Source: Paraburkholderia dinghuensis (GTDB lineage Bacteria > Pseudomonadota > Gammaproteobacteria > Burkholderiales > Burkholderiaceae). Taken from it: a DNA stretch of 64,000 bases. Position numbers and translations under genes: made by a program. Location of the stretch: contig NZ_RQIS01000014.1 of NCBI RefSeq assembly GCF_003837865.1, positions 1-64,000 on the forward strand. The letters run 5' to 3'. Below the pieces are notes generated by a model, which was not told the origin of the DNA, ran no database searches, and worked only from the letters and a program-made list of their open reading frames with translations. Below, in pieces: positions 18,782 through 27,847 of the stretch; the stretch's first letter is position 1, and every line of letters begins with the position of its first letter.

Positions 18782-18815
18782 ATGTGTGTTGACGTACATC
18801 CATGTCTATCTTGAC
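18782..18815. repeat. Direct repeat pair in the leader of the decayed fourth copy
   Basis: ATGTGTGTTGAC (18782-18793) and ATGTCTATCTTGAC (18802-18815) correspond in position and sequence to the pair at 17259-17292 before copy A. They show that coding and leader sequence were duplicated together. The second unit has drifted. Confidence 0.4.
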
Positions 18816-19185
18816 GTGTGGTCGAAATTGTCCAGTCGCCTTGAATTTCCCGCCGCACATCCACCTCCGATTGCGTCGCCCGAATGATTCCCGTCTCAGT
18901 TTCACGTTCTGGCTGCCGGTGACCGGGCGACTTCATCTAGAGATATTGCCACGGCGCGGCGCCCACCAGGCATAAGCGAGCCGCTGAGGCAGCCGGCAGT
19001 GCGACCGAGCGCACAAACCGTGCTCCAGCATCACTCCAGACTTTGAACGCATGAGCGCACACTGGTCAGACGCTTTGGTTTGCGACAAGTCCTGACTGGA
19101 CCGACCGCTGGGGCTAGCCGTGAAGGAAGCTTGCGACGAGATCGTTACGCCAGTCGGACAACCGCGGCATCGTTCCGGGGTAACC
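18816..19185. other. Intergenic region with a short dispersed repeat
   Basis: No gene is recognisable here. About 58 bp at 19002-19060 match 21692-21750 (conserved block GACTTTGAACGCATGAGCGC in this copy). The remainder, 18816-19001, may be further decayed coding or insertion-sequence material, but I could not assign it. Confidence 0.4.
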
Positions 19186-19731
19186 ATGGACTTTGTCGAC
19201 CGCCCTCACTTTCTGGTTCCGGAAACGCTTCTGCGGGGTGTGCCAACCGCGCCGGCAGGGGCGCGTGACACTACTGCCCGGTCCAATTCTTCGCTAGCAG
19301 AGGCCCCCTGGATTGGCGAATCCTTCCTCCTGTCGCTCGTCGTACCGTTCTATAACGAGGAGGAGATGATCCCCGCATTTTTCAGCGCGGTGATTCCTGC
19401 CCTCGAAGCGATCGATGGAACCCAGTTCGAAATCGTCCGCGTCAACGACGGCAGCCGTGATGGAACGCTCCGCATGCTGATAGGCATGTCGAATGAAAAT
19501 AGTCGCATCCGTGTAGTCGATCTGACTCGCAGTTTTGGCAAGGAGGCAGCGCTTTCGGCTGGACTCGACGAAGCGCGCGGCGCAATCGTGATCCCTTTTG
19601 ATACCGATCTGCAGGACCCGCCCGGCGTCATGCAGCTATTGGTAGCGAAGCGGAGGGAAGGCTACGACGTCGTCGTGGCCAAATGCGTCAGCCGACGCAC
19701 GGACTCCTTTCTTATGCGGCGTGCGGATTGA
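19186..19731 (+). pseudogene. Truncated family 2 glycosyltransferase (DPM1/GtrB-like)
   Basis: The frame from ATG 19186, preceded by GGGG, encodes LSLVVPFYNEEEMIPAFF, then RVNDGSRDGTL and IPFDTDLQDPPG. These are the donor-binding blocks of the polyprenyl-phosphate glycosyltransferase branch of GT2 (GtrB, ArnC, DPM1). Family members run to about 310-340 residues and end in two membrane helices. This frame has only 181 and stops just after RRTDSFL, exactly where the IS5-type remnant begins. The missing 3' part was not found on the far side of the element. It is therefore a truncated gene with an intact-looking 5' end, unlikely to be active. Confidence 0.8.
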
Positions 19732-20223
19732 TCGACGCGAAGTTGAGTTTGCCGACGATCAGGAACAGCACGGTGCGCATGGTTTCGAGGTTTGCGTGGC
19801 CACGAGCGCGTCGCTTGGCGGCTTGAAACAGGCCGTTCGATCGTCTCGGCCAGCAACTCCTCAACTCCGGCTTCACCCAGGCGCGTGCGCCAACGCGTCA
19901 GGCTCGACGGATCGATCGGCGGCTCGGTCTGTAAAAATGTTTTCGCCGGTGAAGACCTGCCGATACGGGTTCTCCACCCATTGCCAGACCACTTCCTCGT
20001 CCGACAAGTCGAACGCATGCTGAAGATACAACAAGCCAGCAATCAGCCTCGGTGACGTGGCCGGCAGACCCTTGCGCGAGACGAAGCTCGCGCTCATCGA
20101 CCCATTCAATCCGTCCCAGTTGATCAGATCGGCCAGACGCACCAGCCGATGCTTCAGGTTGATCTGCTCACGCAGAGGATGCCGAAGCAAATCGCCTTCG
20201 CTCACCGCTGTCTTCGGACCCAT
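19712..20223 (-). mobile_element. IS5-family transposase remnant with internal deletion and frameshift
   Basis: From 20223 leftward the frame encodes LKHRLVRLADLINWDGLNG, SPRLIAGLLYLQHAFDLSDE and VVWQWVENPYRQVFTGE, the N-terminal half of an IS5-family (DUF772-type) transposase. A frameshift follows, and the next frame continues with TEPPIDPSSLTRWRTRLGEA. Then the reading jumps to RRARGHANLETMRTVLFLIV and ends NPHAA at the TAA at 19712-19714, which is the family C-terminus. The catalytic DDE middle is missing. The element cannot move by itself. It abuts the truncated glycosyltransferase at 19186-19731. Confidence 0.8.
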
Positions 20224-20344
20224 CCAGACCTCGACAGAATTTGCAGGAAACCACCCATAATCTGCCAGGTTGCTGCAAATCCATCAACAACTATCAGCGT
20301 CAAACCCTTGCTGCGCAATGTGCTTCCAATTTTTCAGGGCCGAC

Positions 20345-21412
20345 TCAGTATCCACGCAGCTTGATCTTCGCGGCGGCGGGCACGATCCGACTGACGCGCA
20401 GTACGCCGAGAATCAGATCTTTTATCCCGCTCTTGGGCCCCTTGGCCCATACGTCCCCAGACCGGTATCCACCCGATGTGAGAATGCCCATGAACTGCCG
20501 GAACCGATGAACAATCCTGTCATCCTTATATAGCTCAATGCGTTCGCGGTAAATGCGCGCAATCGCCTGATATTTTTCTGCCCCGGCCCGTGCGCTGGCC
20601 GCGTGGGGGATCGCGGGCTCTCGCGCAATCTCATTCAGGATTGCTGCGCGTCGCTCGAAACCGAGCGCAAGATGCTCCCAGCGACCCAGGCACTCGAACA
20701 TAAAATGCGGGGCCTGTGAGAGAAGCGACTTGCCGATCCAATCGTATTCGGACGTCGTCGTCGTAGACTCGTGCCGTCGGTACTGCGCTAGAGGTTCGTC
20801 AACGTAGGCGAGCGTGCCGAGGGTTTGGGCGAGGAAAAAGTACCACTGGTCATGATCGATCGGATTATTGCCGTCTTTTATATTGATAGAACGATCCCAT
20901 AGGGACGAAAACTGTACGAGCTGGCGGTCGAAGACGAGGGTGAAGCCATAGACGCCCATGAAGGGGTCGACACTCAACGGCGGGTTGCAGGAGTTGGCGA
21001 GCGCGAACCTCGCGAGGGTACCGATGGGACTCAGGGCGCTGTCCGTCACAATCGCATTGTGGTAGACCAGCAAGGCGTCTGTGCGTTCGAGCACGTCCAC
21101 GCAGCGCTGGAGTTTATCGGGTCGCCATACGTCATCCTGGTCGCAGAACGCGATGATGTCCGAACTACACATACTGGCGGCGCGCATGAAATTGGCGCGA
21201 TAGCCGAGTCTCTGCGTATTCACGTAAACGCGCACCGGAAATGGTGCAGTATGGGAGAATTCGGTAAGGATGGCCAACGTGTCGTCGGTCGAGACATCGT
21301 CCGTGACGACCAGTTCCGCCGGCGGACGAATTTGTGACGCGAGACTTTGGAGTTGCTCGAGCAGATATCGGCCACCGTTGTAGGTAGCCATTGCCACGGA
21401 TACAGACTTCAT
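20345..21412 (-). CDS. Family 2 glycosyltransferase (rhamnosyltransferase-like)
   Basis: This 355-residue GT2 starts VSVAMATYNGGRYLLEQL, followed by ELVVTDDVSTDDTL and the DxD region IAFCDQDDVW. This arrangement is common in dTDP-rhamnose-type O-antigen and EPS glycosyltransferases. An upstream in-frame start would add 27 residues, but ATG 21412 has AGGAG eight bases before it and the fold begins at once, so I use it. It is the left end of the polysaccharide locus and lies next to the IS5-type remnant. Sugar donor and acceptor cannot be told. Confidence 0.85.
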   Translation of the reverse strand: MKSVSVAMATYNGGRYLLEQLQSLASQIRPPAELVVTDDVSTDDTLAILTEFSHTAPFPVRVYVNTQRLGYRANFMRAASMCSSDIIAFCDQDDVWRPDKLQRCVDVLERTDALLVYHNAIVTDSALSPIGTLARFALANSCNPPLSVDPFMGVYGFTLVFDRQLVQFSSLWDRSINIKDGNNPIDHDQWYFFLAQTLGTLAYVDEPLAQYRRHESTTTTSEYDWIGKSLLSQAPHFMFECLGRWEHLALGFERRAAILNEIAREPAIPHAASARAGAEKYQAIARIYRERIELYKDDRIVHRFRQFMGILTSGGYRSGDVWAKGPKSGIKDLILGVLRVSRIVPAAAKIKLRGY

Positions 21413-21691
21413 GAATCGATCTCCTGCAGCGAGATGGATGTCTTGCAAGCGCGGAAGCAACGAATGGGCATCCTCAGCATCGCGATACCGCACGCGTCCG
21501 TATATGCCTTATACGCAGTGACCTCGGCGACTGGAGATTCTTGTACCACGAGCGGGCGGCGCGAATATGTGGCGTAGCTCGCATTGCCACCTTAGAATTT
21601 ATTCACTAAAGTCCCAGCCGACTCGCGGGCCTGCCCCGCCACGAGGGCAGGCGCAGCCTGCCCAATGAAGCGCCCCGTCAGCGGCCAGTTT

Positions 21692-21928
21692 GGCCGAGCG
21701 CACGAACCGCGTGCGCGCATCGCTCTAGACTTTGAATGCATGAGCGCCTGCCTTGCAGTCTGATATAGGATGGTCAACCAGACCCGTTGGCGCCGAGGCT
21801 CCCAATCGCGTGGAACGCGTAAAAGTCTTACGCCTATATCAAGCCGCCGATATTCAACCGCGCAGAACAACATTCCTACCATCTTCTCGTCTGACGCTGC
21901 GATTCTTCGCATGGCTGGCCAAGGTTAA
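21692..21928. repeat. Composite dispersed repeat (58 bp + 178 bp), copy 2
   Basis: Segment 21692-21750 matches 19002-19060, and 21751-21928 matches 18257-18434. Here the two pieces are adjacent, while 2.8-3.5 kb to the left they are apart, so this may be the more complete copy of the original unit. The rest of the 21413-21984 gap holds no recognisable gene. The unit ends 56 bp before the stop of the methyltransferase gene. Confidence 0.65.
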
Positions 21929-21984
21929 TTCAGACTGGTTCCAATCCAGATTACGCTGGCGTCGTCCGATCGACGCAATGACGG

Positions 21985-22812
21985 CTACGAGTGTTCAAGC
22001 CATAGGCCTGTATAGGCGACTACGCTCGAGGAGGGGCGATCCACCACGACAAGACGGAGTTCTGCCGCGTGCCATTCACCCACCACTCTGTAGCCCAGGC
22101 GATTGAAATCGGCGATGAGTTTCGAACGATTGTAAAGCTTGCAAGCGACACGAATATGGCGTGCGTCTTGAACGACAGCGAATTCTGGACCTTCCGTCAG
22201 CGGGGTCCGATTAATAAGAATATATTTTGGACGTTGTGCCAGATTGCCAACAAATTCCGGCATTGGCTTGTCGAAATAATGAAGAGATCCGCTAACAATG
22301 AGCAAATCAGCGCCATTGGCATTCTGCAGATCATCAGTAAATTGAAGGTTATCGACGTTGCTGTCGCTTGCCATTGTCCGCCCGAGCCGGATATTTTCCG
22401 GAAGATCATAAACAGTCCAGACCGCATCCGTTCCTAGAGGTACATAGTCTATGTAGCAATAGTAGAGATTGCCGACACTTCCGCCCATGTCGAATATTTT
22501 CTTGATGCAAGGCAGCCGGTCGCGGAGATAATAGAAAGCGGCGTAATCGCTGGGCTTTGCAACGCGGCTGAGTTCGAGTCTGGCGGGATTTTCATGACCG
22601 CCTTTCGAATATGGCCTCACCGCTCTTTCGGCTTCGTCAAGCGTTCGGAAGCTACGTCTGTATCCCAGTATCCATCCAAAAAACGTGGCGCCGAACCGGG
22701 TGCGTTCGATTCCCTCTATCAAAACGCGGCCATACCCTATCATGCCGAGAAGTCGGAAGACCTTCGCGGCCCACACGATTTGAATATCGCGCAGCCTGAT
22801 CTGTGCTTCCAT
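21985..22812 (-). CDS. Methyltransferase of the TIGR04325 type
   Basis: This protein of 275 residues carries a SAM-binding region IKKIFDMGGSVGNLYYCY followed by VYDLPENIRLGR and LLIVSGSLHYFDKP. This is the pattern of the TIGR04325 putative methyltransferase family, often found in polysaccharide clusters. A much longer frame opens upstream, but the ATG at 22812 has GGAG upstream and the preceding 43 codons read through decayed glycosyltransferase DNA, so I prefer 22812. It probably methylates a sugar or a lipid-linked intermediate of the locus, which is inferred from family and context. Confidence 0.75.
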   Translation of the reverse strand: MEAQIRLRDIQIVWAAKVFRLLGMIGYGRVLIEGIERTRFGATFFGWILGYRRSFRTLDEAERAVRPYSKGGHENPARLELSRVAKPSDYAAFYYLRDRLPCIKKIFDMGGSVGNLYYCYIDYVPLGTDAVWTVYDLPENIRLGRTMASDSNVDNLQFTDDLQNANGADLLIVSGSLHYFDKPMPEFVGNLAQRPKYILINRTPLTEGPEFAVVQDARHIRVACKLYNRSKLIADFNRLGYRVVGEWHAAELRLVVVDRPSSSVVAYTGLWLEHS

Positions 22813-22934
22813 TGATGCGCTCCGATACCCCGGTTGTGATAGCTGGTCCTGAACAGTACGAACGGATGTCCGTTCAGCGTGAATGCCGCTCCACTCCCAT
22901 TCTGTTGCACCTGCGATACGCGTTCTACACTGCT

Positions 22935-23220
22935 CCGACACAACGCCGCTTTTGCTGGCCTGAATCCGGTAGCGTCACACGGCGCGCTCCCCGAGAATTC
23001 CGACGCGGTAATTCCGGCCTCGATGTTGCATCGACGAAGTCCAACGTATCGCTCATGAGCGGGCGGCGTCGGCCGGCGATGTCACGACGGTGCCCGACCG
23101 GATTCGACAAACCGCGCCACGTTATTCATATGACCAGCAGTGTCGCCGATCTTCGCGTCGGGGAGTGTTCGCCATCGCGCATGCCACGCTATTTCGCCGA
23201 CGTTGTGAGCGGCGACAGAT
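22935..23220 (-). pseudogene. Decayed 5' fragment of a GT4 glycosyltransferase and its leader
   Basis: The minus strand near 23010-22935 matches the intact GT4 gene at about 31580-31510, including the codons for SEFS and CDA, but with frameshifts. The stretch 23110-23220 matches 32090-32200, the leader of that same intact gene (shared block GTTCGCC-TCGCGCATGCC). The middle of the gene is deleted. The fragment overlaps the 3' end of the SGNH hydrolase gene by about 30 bp. Confidence 0.6.
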
Positions 23221-24331
23221 CTGATTGCGCCCTTACAGCAAAGCTCTGTTTCAGAAAGCCAGTGACCTCGCCGTCCGTGATCGGTTTGAGATGTAGTCCG
23301 AATGCGGCGTCGAGGGACGCGACAAGATGCTGTGTCCAGAGGGTATTCCAGACGACGCCGGCATGACCATCGGAGAGGACGGCGTGGTGAGGATCGTCGC
23401 CGGAGGTATTGGTGATTGCCCACCCAGGTGACAGATGCACCGTCTTGTACAGCGGACGACCTTGTTCGTCACGCTTGCCCCACAGGCTCTCGAACCATGC
23501 GCGATCGTCGAGAAAGTAGACATGGCGATCCGCCGCGGCCAGCTTGCGCAAGCCATTGTCGAAGCGATCCATGCCGGCGTCGATATTGGCTATCTCGCTG
23601 GCTGATTGCCAGTCGACCGACTGGTCCGCATTGTTGAGCACCCCCACCAGTACGACATTGGTATCCGGGTGGCGCATGCGGATCAGGGCGACCGCTTTGC
23701 CGATTTCGCCGACACAGGCATTGATCAATGCTGTGGGACGCGATGCGTTTCGATCACGGGACAACTCGTCAAGGACGTCGTGCGCACCGATATCGTTGAC
23801 GCCAATCCGGATCAGCACGATGCCGCCCCTCCAGGCTTGTGGTTCCGTATCCATCAAATCGACGAGCCGGATCGCCTGGCGCAGCGGATGCCCCATCAAT
23901 TGGCTGCAGATAGAGCCGCTGATGGCAAAGTTGTAGCGATAGTCGTATTTGCGAGGCGTGCGGGCGAGACGACCGAACGCCTCGTCAAAATAGGCGCGGT
24001 ATTTGCCGGTTCCCCACGCTCCCCATTCGCCGAGGTCGATCTGATCGCCCCGCAGCCGAGCCAGAACCTCGGTCCACTGCCAGGTGGTCGCGCGCCAGGG
24101 GCCTCCCCGCGCACCCGGATCCCCTAGCATCAGCGTGTCGTGGTAGGACTGGCTATCGGAGTCTCCCAGCACTGCGAATCGAATCCTGCCTGATTGCGCC
24201 TCCGACGCAGCTTCGACGGTTGCGGACGGACCGCGCAAGAGGCGAGGCACGCCCGGACTGAACAGAATCACTCCTGCAGCGATCAGTGCGCCGCAAAAAG
24301 TTGCCAGTAGCACTTTATTCAAACGAGCCAT
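23189..24331 (-). CDS. SGNH/GDSL-type hydrolase, membrane-anchored
   Basis: This 380-residue protein begins with a hydrophobic segment (about 5-28, VLLATFCGALIAAGVILF) that should anchor it in the inner membrane with the enzyme outside. SGNH block I is FAVLGDSDSQSY near residue 55, the Gly/Asn blocks include IRIGVNDIG, and the C-terminal catalytic pair is SDGHAG. Such enzymes add or remove acyl groups from polysaccharides, and its place inside the polysaccharide locus supports that role. A TTG two codons upstream is an alternative start. The substrate is not known. Confidence 0.75.
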   Translation of the reverse strand: MARLNKVLLATFCGALIAAGVILFSPGVPRLLRGPSATVEAASEAQSGRIRFAVLGDSDSQSYHDTLMLGDPGARGGPWRATTWQWTEVLARLRGDQIDLGEWGAWGTGKYRAYFDEAFGRLARTPRKYDYRYNFAISGSICSQLMGHPLRQAIRLVDLMDTEPQAWRGGIVLIRIGVNDIGAHDVLDELSRDRNASRPTALINACVGEIGKAVALIRMRHPDTNVVLVGVLNNADQSVDWQSASEIANIDAGMDRFDNGLRKLAAADRHVYFLDDRAWFESLWGKRDEQGRPLYKTVHLSPGWAITNTSGDDPHHAVLSDGHAGVVWNTLWTQHLVASLDAAFGLHLKPITDGEVTGFLKQSFAVRAQSDLSPLTTSAK

Positions 24332-24508
24332 AGACAAACACCCTGTCGCATCGGGCCAAAAATGAACGTATTCCTACCCGAAGTCGCGGCTTCCCAATGA
24401 CGGCGTTAGCCACCTCGCCTGCCCTTAATCTGGCATCATTTCTGCCGTGGTTGCGACCCCGATGAACTCCGCTGCCCGGGTCCGGCGTGTCGAGTACGAG
24501 TCCGTGAC

Positions 24509-25585
24509 TCACCCAACCCTCTCAACCAACTCTCTCCAGCTCGCGAGGATGGGTTCCCTGGCAAAAGTCTGGAGATGTGCGCGCGCCTGGGAAATTCGCC
24601 GGGTACGCTCCTCACGCGACATTTCGGCCAGCGACGCCAAACCGGATGCGATCGATTCCGGATCAAGCGGATCGGCGTCAAGCATGGCTTCGCCGCCGAC
24701 TTCCTTTAAAATGCCTGAACTGGAGACGAGGCATGGTAAATCATGCTCTATCGCCTCGATAACCGGCATTCCGAATCCTTCCAGAAGACTCATCAGCACA
24801 AAACCGGAGGCATTGCGGTAGAGCCAACGAAGCTCTTCATCCGTCGTATATCCCGGCATCACAACGCCCGGCGTCTGCTTCGCGAGTTGGATAACGGCAC
24901 CAGCGCCCGCCTCGTGCCCACCGACAATGACATACCGCCACCCTTTCTCCACAAGCCCGCTTGTCGAGAATGCCTCGATGCAACGAGCCTGGTTCTTGCG
25001 ATTGCCGAGACTCCCCACCGTCAGGAGAAAGGGCTGAATAATTCCGTCCACCCGACGCGCCGATCCTTCCTTTACCCCCAATCGCGTCGGAACATAGATG
25101 ACGTTCGAGGATGCATAGTCTTTCCCATACAGCCTTTGAAATTCCGTCTGTGACGTCTTGCTGACAAATACGATGTGAGGCTTTATGCGTCGGATCTGGT
25201 CATATGCACGGAGGTACAACGCATCCACACCCGGCGCAAAGTATTGCGGGTGCGTGATCGGTCCAACATCATGGCAGAGGACGATATCCCGCGGCTCTAA
25301 CCGGTGACGCACAACGCTGAGCGGGTCGAGATGCAATGTAGGGCGAGGATCACGGATTACCGGCAAAAAAGTGATCAACCTGGATCTGGATACCCTCGCC
25401 AGCGTTTCGTTGTGGGTCAAGCGACCCACGACACGACGCACGAAATTGTTGTGCGGAAATTCGTGAAATCGCCCGTACCGGACCCTGGCGACTCGACTGC
25501 CGAGCGACGAAATAATATCCTGCCCCAAAAAGAGCTTGCCGGTGCGATCGTTAAGGGCCAGTGAGAAATCGACATCGATAGACAT
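24509..25585 (-). CDS. Family 4 glycosyltransferase (GT-B fold)
   Basis: This is a retaining glycosyltransferase of 358 residues. The C-terminal nucleotide-sugar domain is clear: LLTVGSLGNRKNQARCIEA, VIVGGHEAGAG, and the EX7E region LLEGFGMPVIEAIEHDLPCL. The N-terminal acceptor domain has VLCHDVGPITHPQYF. The ATG at 25585 lies 24 bp past the stop of the upstream gene, so the two are probably co-transcribed. Donor and acceptor are unknown. Confidence 0.88.
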   Translation of the reverse strand: MSIDVDFSLALNDRTGKLFLGQDIISSLGSRVARVRYGRFHEFPHNNFVRRVVGRLTHNETLARVSRSRLITFLPVIRDPRPTLHLDPLSVVRHRLEPRDIVLCHDVGPITHPQYFAPGVDALYLRAYDQIRRIKPHIVFVSKTSQTEFQRLYGKDYASSNVIYVPTRLGVKEGSARRVDGIIQPFLLTVGSLGNRKNQARCIEAFSTSGLVEKGWRYVIVGGHEAGAGAVIQLAKQTPGVVMPGYTTDEELRWLYRNASGFVLMSLLEGFGMPVIEAIEHDLPCLVSSSGILKEVGGEAMLDADPLDPESIASGLASLAEMSREERTRRISQARAHLQTFAREPILASWRELVERVG

Positions 25586-25609
25586 TGCGTGCCTCGAATG
25601 GCTCTTTCT

Positions 25610-26725
25610 TCAAGCAAATTCGCCGTTTGCGTTTTTCACGGCCTCACACAAGCGGCGCGCCGCTCGCTTCCATGTAAAGTCGCCAGCCCGCTGGAGTCCG
25701 GCGGATATCAGGCATTGCCGCATGGTTTCATCGTCGAGTGCCGTTATAATATTCAGGCGCCACGCGTCCGGACTGAAAGGGTCCGCATACAGCGCAGCCC
25801 CGCCGCAAACTTCAGGAAGTGCGCCGAACGGCGCGGCCACGACCGGACAACCCAGTGCCATTGCCTCCAGTGGCGGCAAACCAAACCCTTCCGTTACTGA
25901 AGGAAAGGCAAGCGCCCCGGCGCTGATCATCAACCCAACAAGCTCGGGATCGCTGATCCGGCCGGCAAATCGCACGTTGGGAGGCACGAAATATCCGAGA
26001 TTCTGGAAATCGGCCTGCGTCGCGCCACCGAACAGCACGAGTTCGACGTCCTTCAGTTCTGCGCCAGTGAAAGCCTTGAGCAGGACACCGATGTTTTTGT
26101 GCTTCTGGGTATTCGCCAGCGCGAGAACATAACGACGCGGTTTGAGGCTCAACACCGCAAGCTGCCGACCATCGGGCCGAATCTGCAAAACATGGTCGCA
26201 GCCATTGTGTACGACGACGATCTTGTTAGCACTGGCGACGCCATACCGTACGAGCTCTCTTTTGGAAAACTCCGAAACGGTAAAGATGATCCTGTGCCGT
26301 CTGCCGATAAAAAAGAACTGAAACCTGTACCACAACCGGAACGGCAGCGAATAGGATTCGGGCGCGGAGTACACCTGGGCATCGTGAATCATCGTCGCGG
26401 AATCCCGATGAAGCAAGGGCCCGAGATTGCAGAGATTGAGAATGAAGTCCTTTCTGCGAGCAAGGGGCAGATAGAACTGCTCCCACGCGATCCTGTGCAT
26501 CCGGCGAACCCAGGGATTCTCGCGAACGCACAAAATATTGCGGTATGGCGGAATCGCGACCCGATCTCGGGCAATGACGGCATAATTGGCGCCGTCACCG
26601 ACCTGCGCACCAATCAACGCATCGGTCGCAGCAACGAGCTGCTCCGCTACCCTGTGCACACCCGTCGGCGCCGCCCCGAAGAACTTGCCGTTGAACGCTA
26701 TCGTCTTCGATGCGATCGATTTCAT
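25610..26725 (-). CDS. Family 4 glycosyltransferase (GT-B fold)
   Basis: This protein of about 371 residues has IAFNGKFFGAAPTGVHRVAE at the N-terminus, LCNLGPLL and MIHDAQVYSAPESYS in the acceptor domain, and YVLALANTQKHKNIGVLLKA plus TEGFGLPPLEAMALGCPVVA in the donor domain. It is a paralogue of the gene at 30916-32043, sharing the LLNLCNSGPLL-type block. The open frame extends 67 codons further upstream, but the fold starts near ATG 26725; ATG 26752 is a second option. It sits between other glycosyltransferases in one transcriptional direction. Confidence 0.87.
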   Translation of the reverse strand: MKSIASKTIAFNGKFFGAAPTGVHRVAEQLVAATDALIGAQVGDGANYAVIARDRVAIPPYRNILCVRENPWVRRMHRIAWEQFYLPLARRKDFILNLCNLGPLLHRDSATMIHDAQVYSAPESYSLPFRLWYRFQFFFIGRRHRIIFTVSEFSKRELVRYGVASANKIVVVHNGCDHVLQIRPDGRQLAVLSLKPRRYVLALANTQKHKNIGVLLKAFTGAELKDVELVLFGGATQADFQNLGYFVPPNVRFAGRISDPELVGLMISAGALAFPSVTEGFGLPPLEAMALGCPVVAAPFGALPEVCGGAALYADPFSPDAWRLNIITALDDETMRQCLISAGLQRAGDFTWKRAARRLCEAVKNANGEFA

Positions 26726-26938
26726 GGCTTTCCCGCACTCAAACGTCGACATTCCCCACACCAAATCCGGCAAATCGATCAGATTGCCGCCGGGCGACGC
26801 CCGCGTAGCGTACGGCTTGCACGGACACGTCGTTCGCGCTGGCTCCAGGACTGTGTACGGCCAGGCGCACAACTGCGCGCATCCTGCGAGTCCCGTAAGG
26901 CCAGATCGAGCGACCACGCAGTGCACCCGCCCGCCGTT

Positions 26939-27847
26939 TTATAGTCTTTCCGGTCGCTCAGGCGTCAACCTTCCTCGACAAAAATCCCAGAGGCCAATCA
27001 GATTGCCTCTCAAACGGCCGCGCCGGTCGATCCAGGGCTCCGGCGCGACACTACGCACGATATTGCTGGCGACATTGCGCACGACATGATTGAGCGCGGG
27101 GCGCAACGGCATCGTTTTCTTCTTCACCAGGTAGAACGGATTGATAACCTGCGAATAACCGAGCCGACATCCGGACACCCTTCCCCGCTTGACTCCCAGA
27201 TGCACGCCAAGTGCGGTGTTAATGCGAACGACACGATCGCCCCGATTCCAGATCTGCCCTCCGAAATCACGATCCTCCTGCCAGCCATAGAGCACGAGGC
27301 GCTCATCAAAGCGAAGACCGGCAATGCTGCGCGCCCGGAACGCCATGTTGCAGCCGTAGGGACCTCCGGTTGGAACTGCGATCAACCTTTCCGGGAGATC
27401 GTCCGTCCTCGCCAGAATGGACCGTCCCTCTTCATAAGAGTAGCCGGGCCCGTGGATACCGTCCGCGAGCACCGTACCGGTGACGCAGGCAATAGAAGGA
27501 TCACTTTCGAAGGCCTTGCGGATTTCCGAAATCCACATGTCGTGCATCAGGAAATCATCGTCGATGAAGATCAGGATATCGAAGTCATATGGCACGTGAT
27601 CCAAGGCCGTGTTACGTTGCGCCGTGAGACCTGGCCGCCCCTTGACCACGATCATTCCTGGTCGGTCCCGCAGGTCGCCCACGTCCTCTTCCGACACACA
27701 GGAAACGATAGTCAGGTCTGGCGTAACCGTTTGCAGGTCGACCCGGGCCACGACTTGTTTGAGAATATCCGCGCGGCCCCGAGTGGCGAAAATCAGGCAA
27801 ATTTTCGGTTCTTTGACAGTGGAAGGCTGACTCATTTGCATGACCAT
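26939..27847 (-). CDS. Family 2 glycosyltransferase
   Basis: This is a GT2 of about 302 residues. Key parts are ICLIFATRGRADILKQVV, the metal site ILIFIDDDFLMHDMW, and GPYGCNMAFRARS before the acceptor-side region YGWQEDRDFGG. The ED motif in that last block is typical of inverting GT2 enzymes. Three close ATG codons (27847, 27841, 27835) follow a long in-frame extension, and none has a strong ribosome site, so the exact start is uncertain. It lies within the polysaccharide operon, downstream of the Wzy-like gene. Confidence 0.83.
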   Translation of the reverse strand: MVMQMSQPSTVKEPKICLIFATRGRADILKQVVARVDLQTVTPDLTIVSCVSEEDVGDLRDRPGMIVVKGRPGLTAQRNTALDHVPYDFDILIFIDDDFLMHDMWISEIRKAFESDPSIACVTGTVLADGIHGPGYSYEEGRSILARTDDLPERLIAVPTGGPYGCNMAFRARSIAGLRFDERLVLYGWQEDRDFGGQIWNRGDRVVRINTALGVHLGVKRGRVSGCRLGYSQVINPFYLVKKKTMPLRPALNHVVRNVASNIVRSVAPEPWIDRRGRLRGNLIGLWDFCRGRLTPERPERL

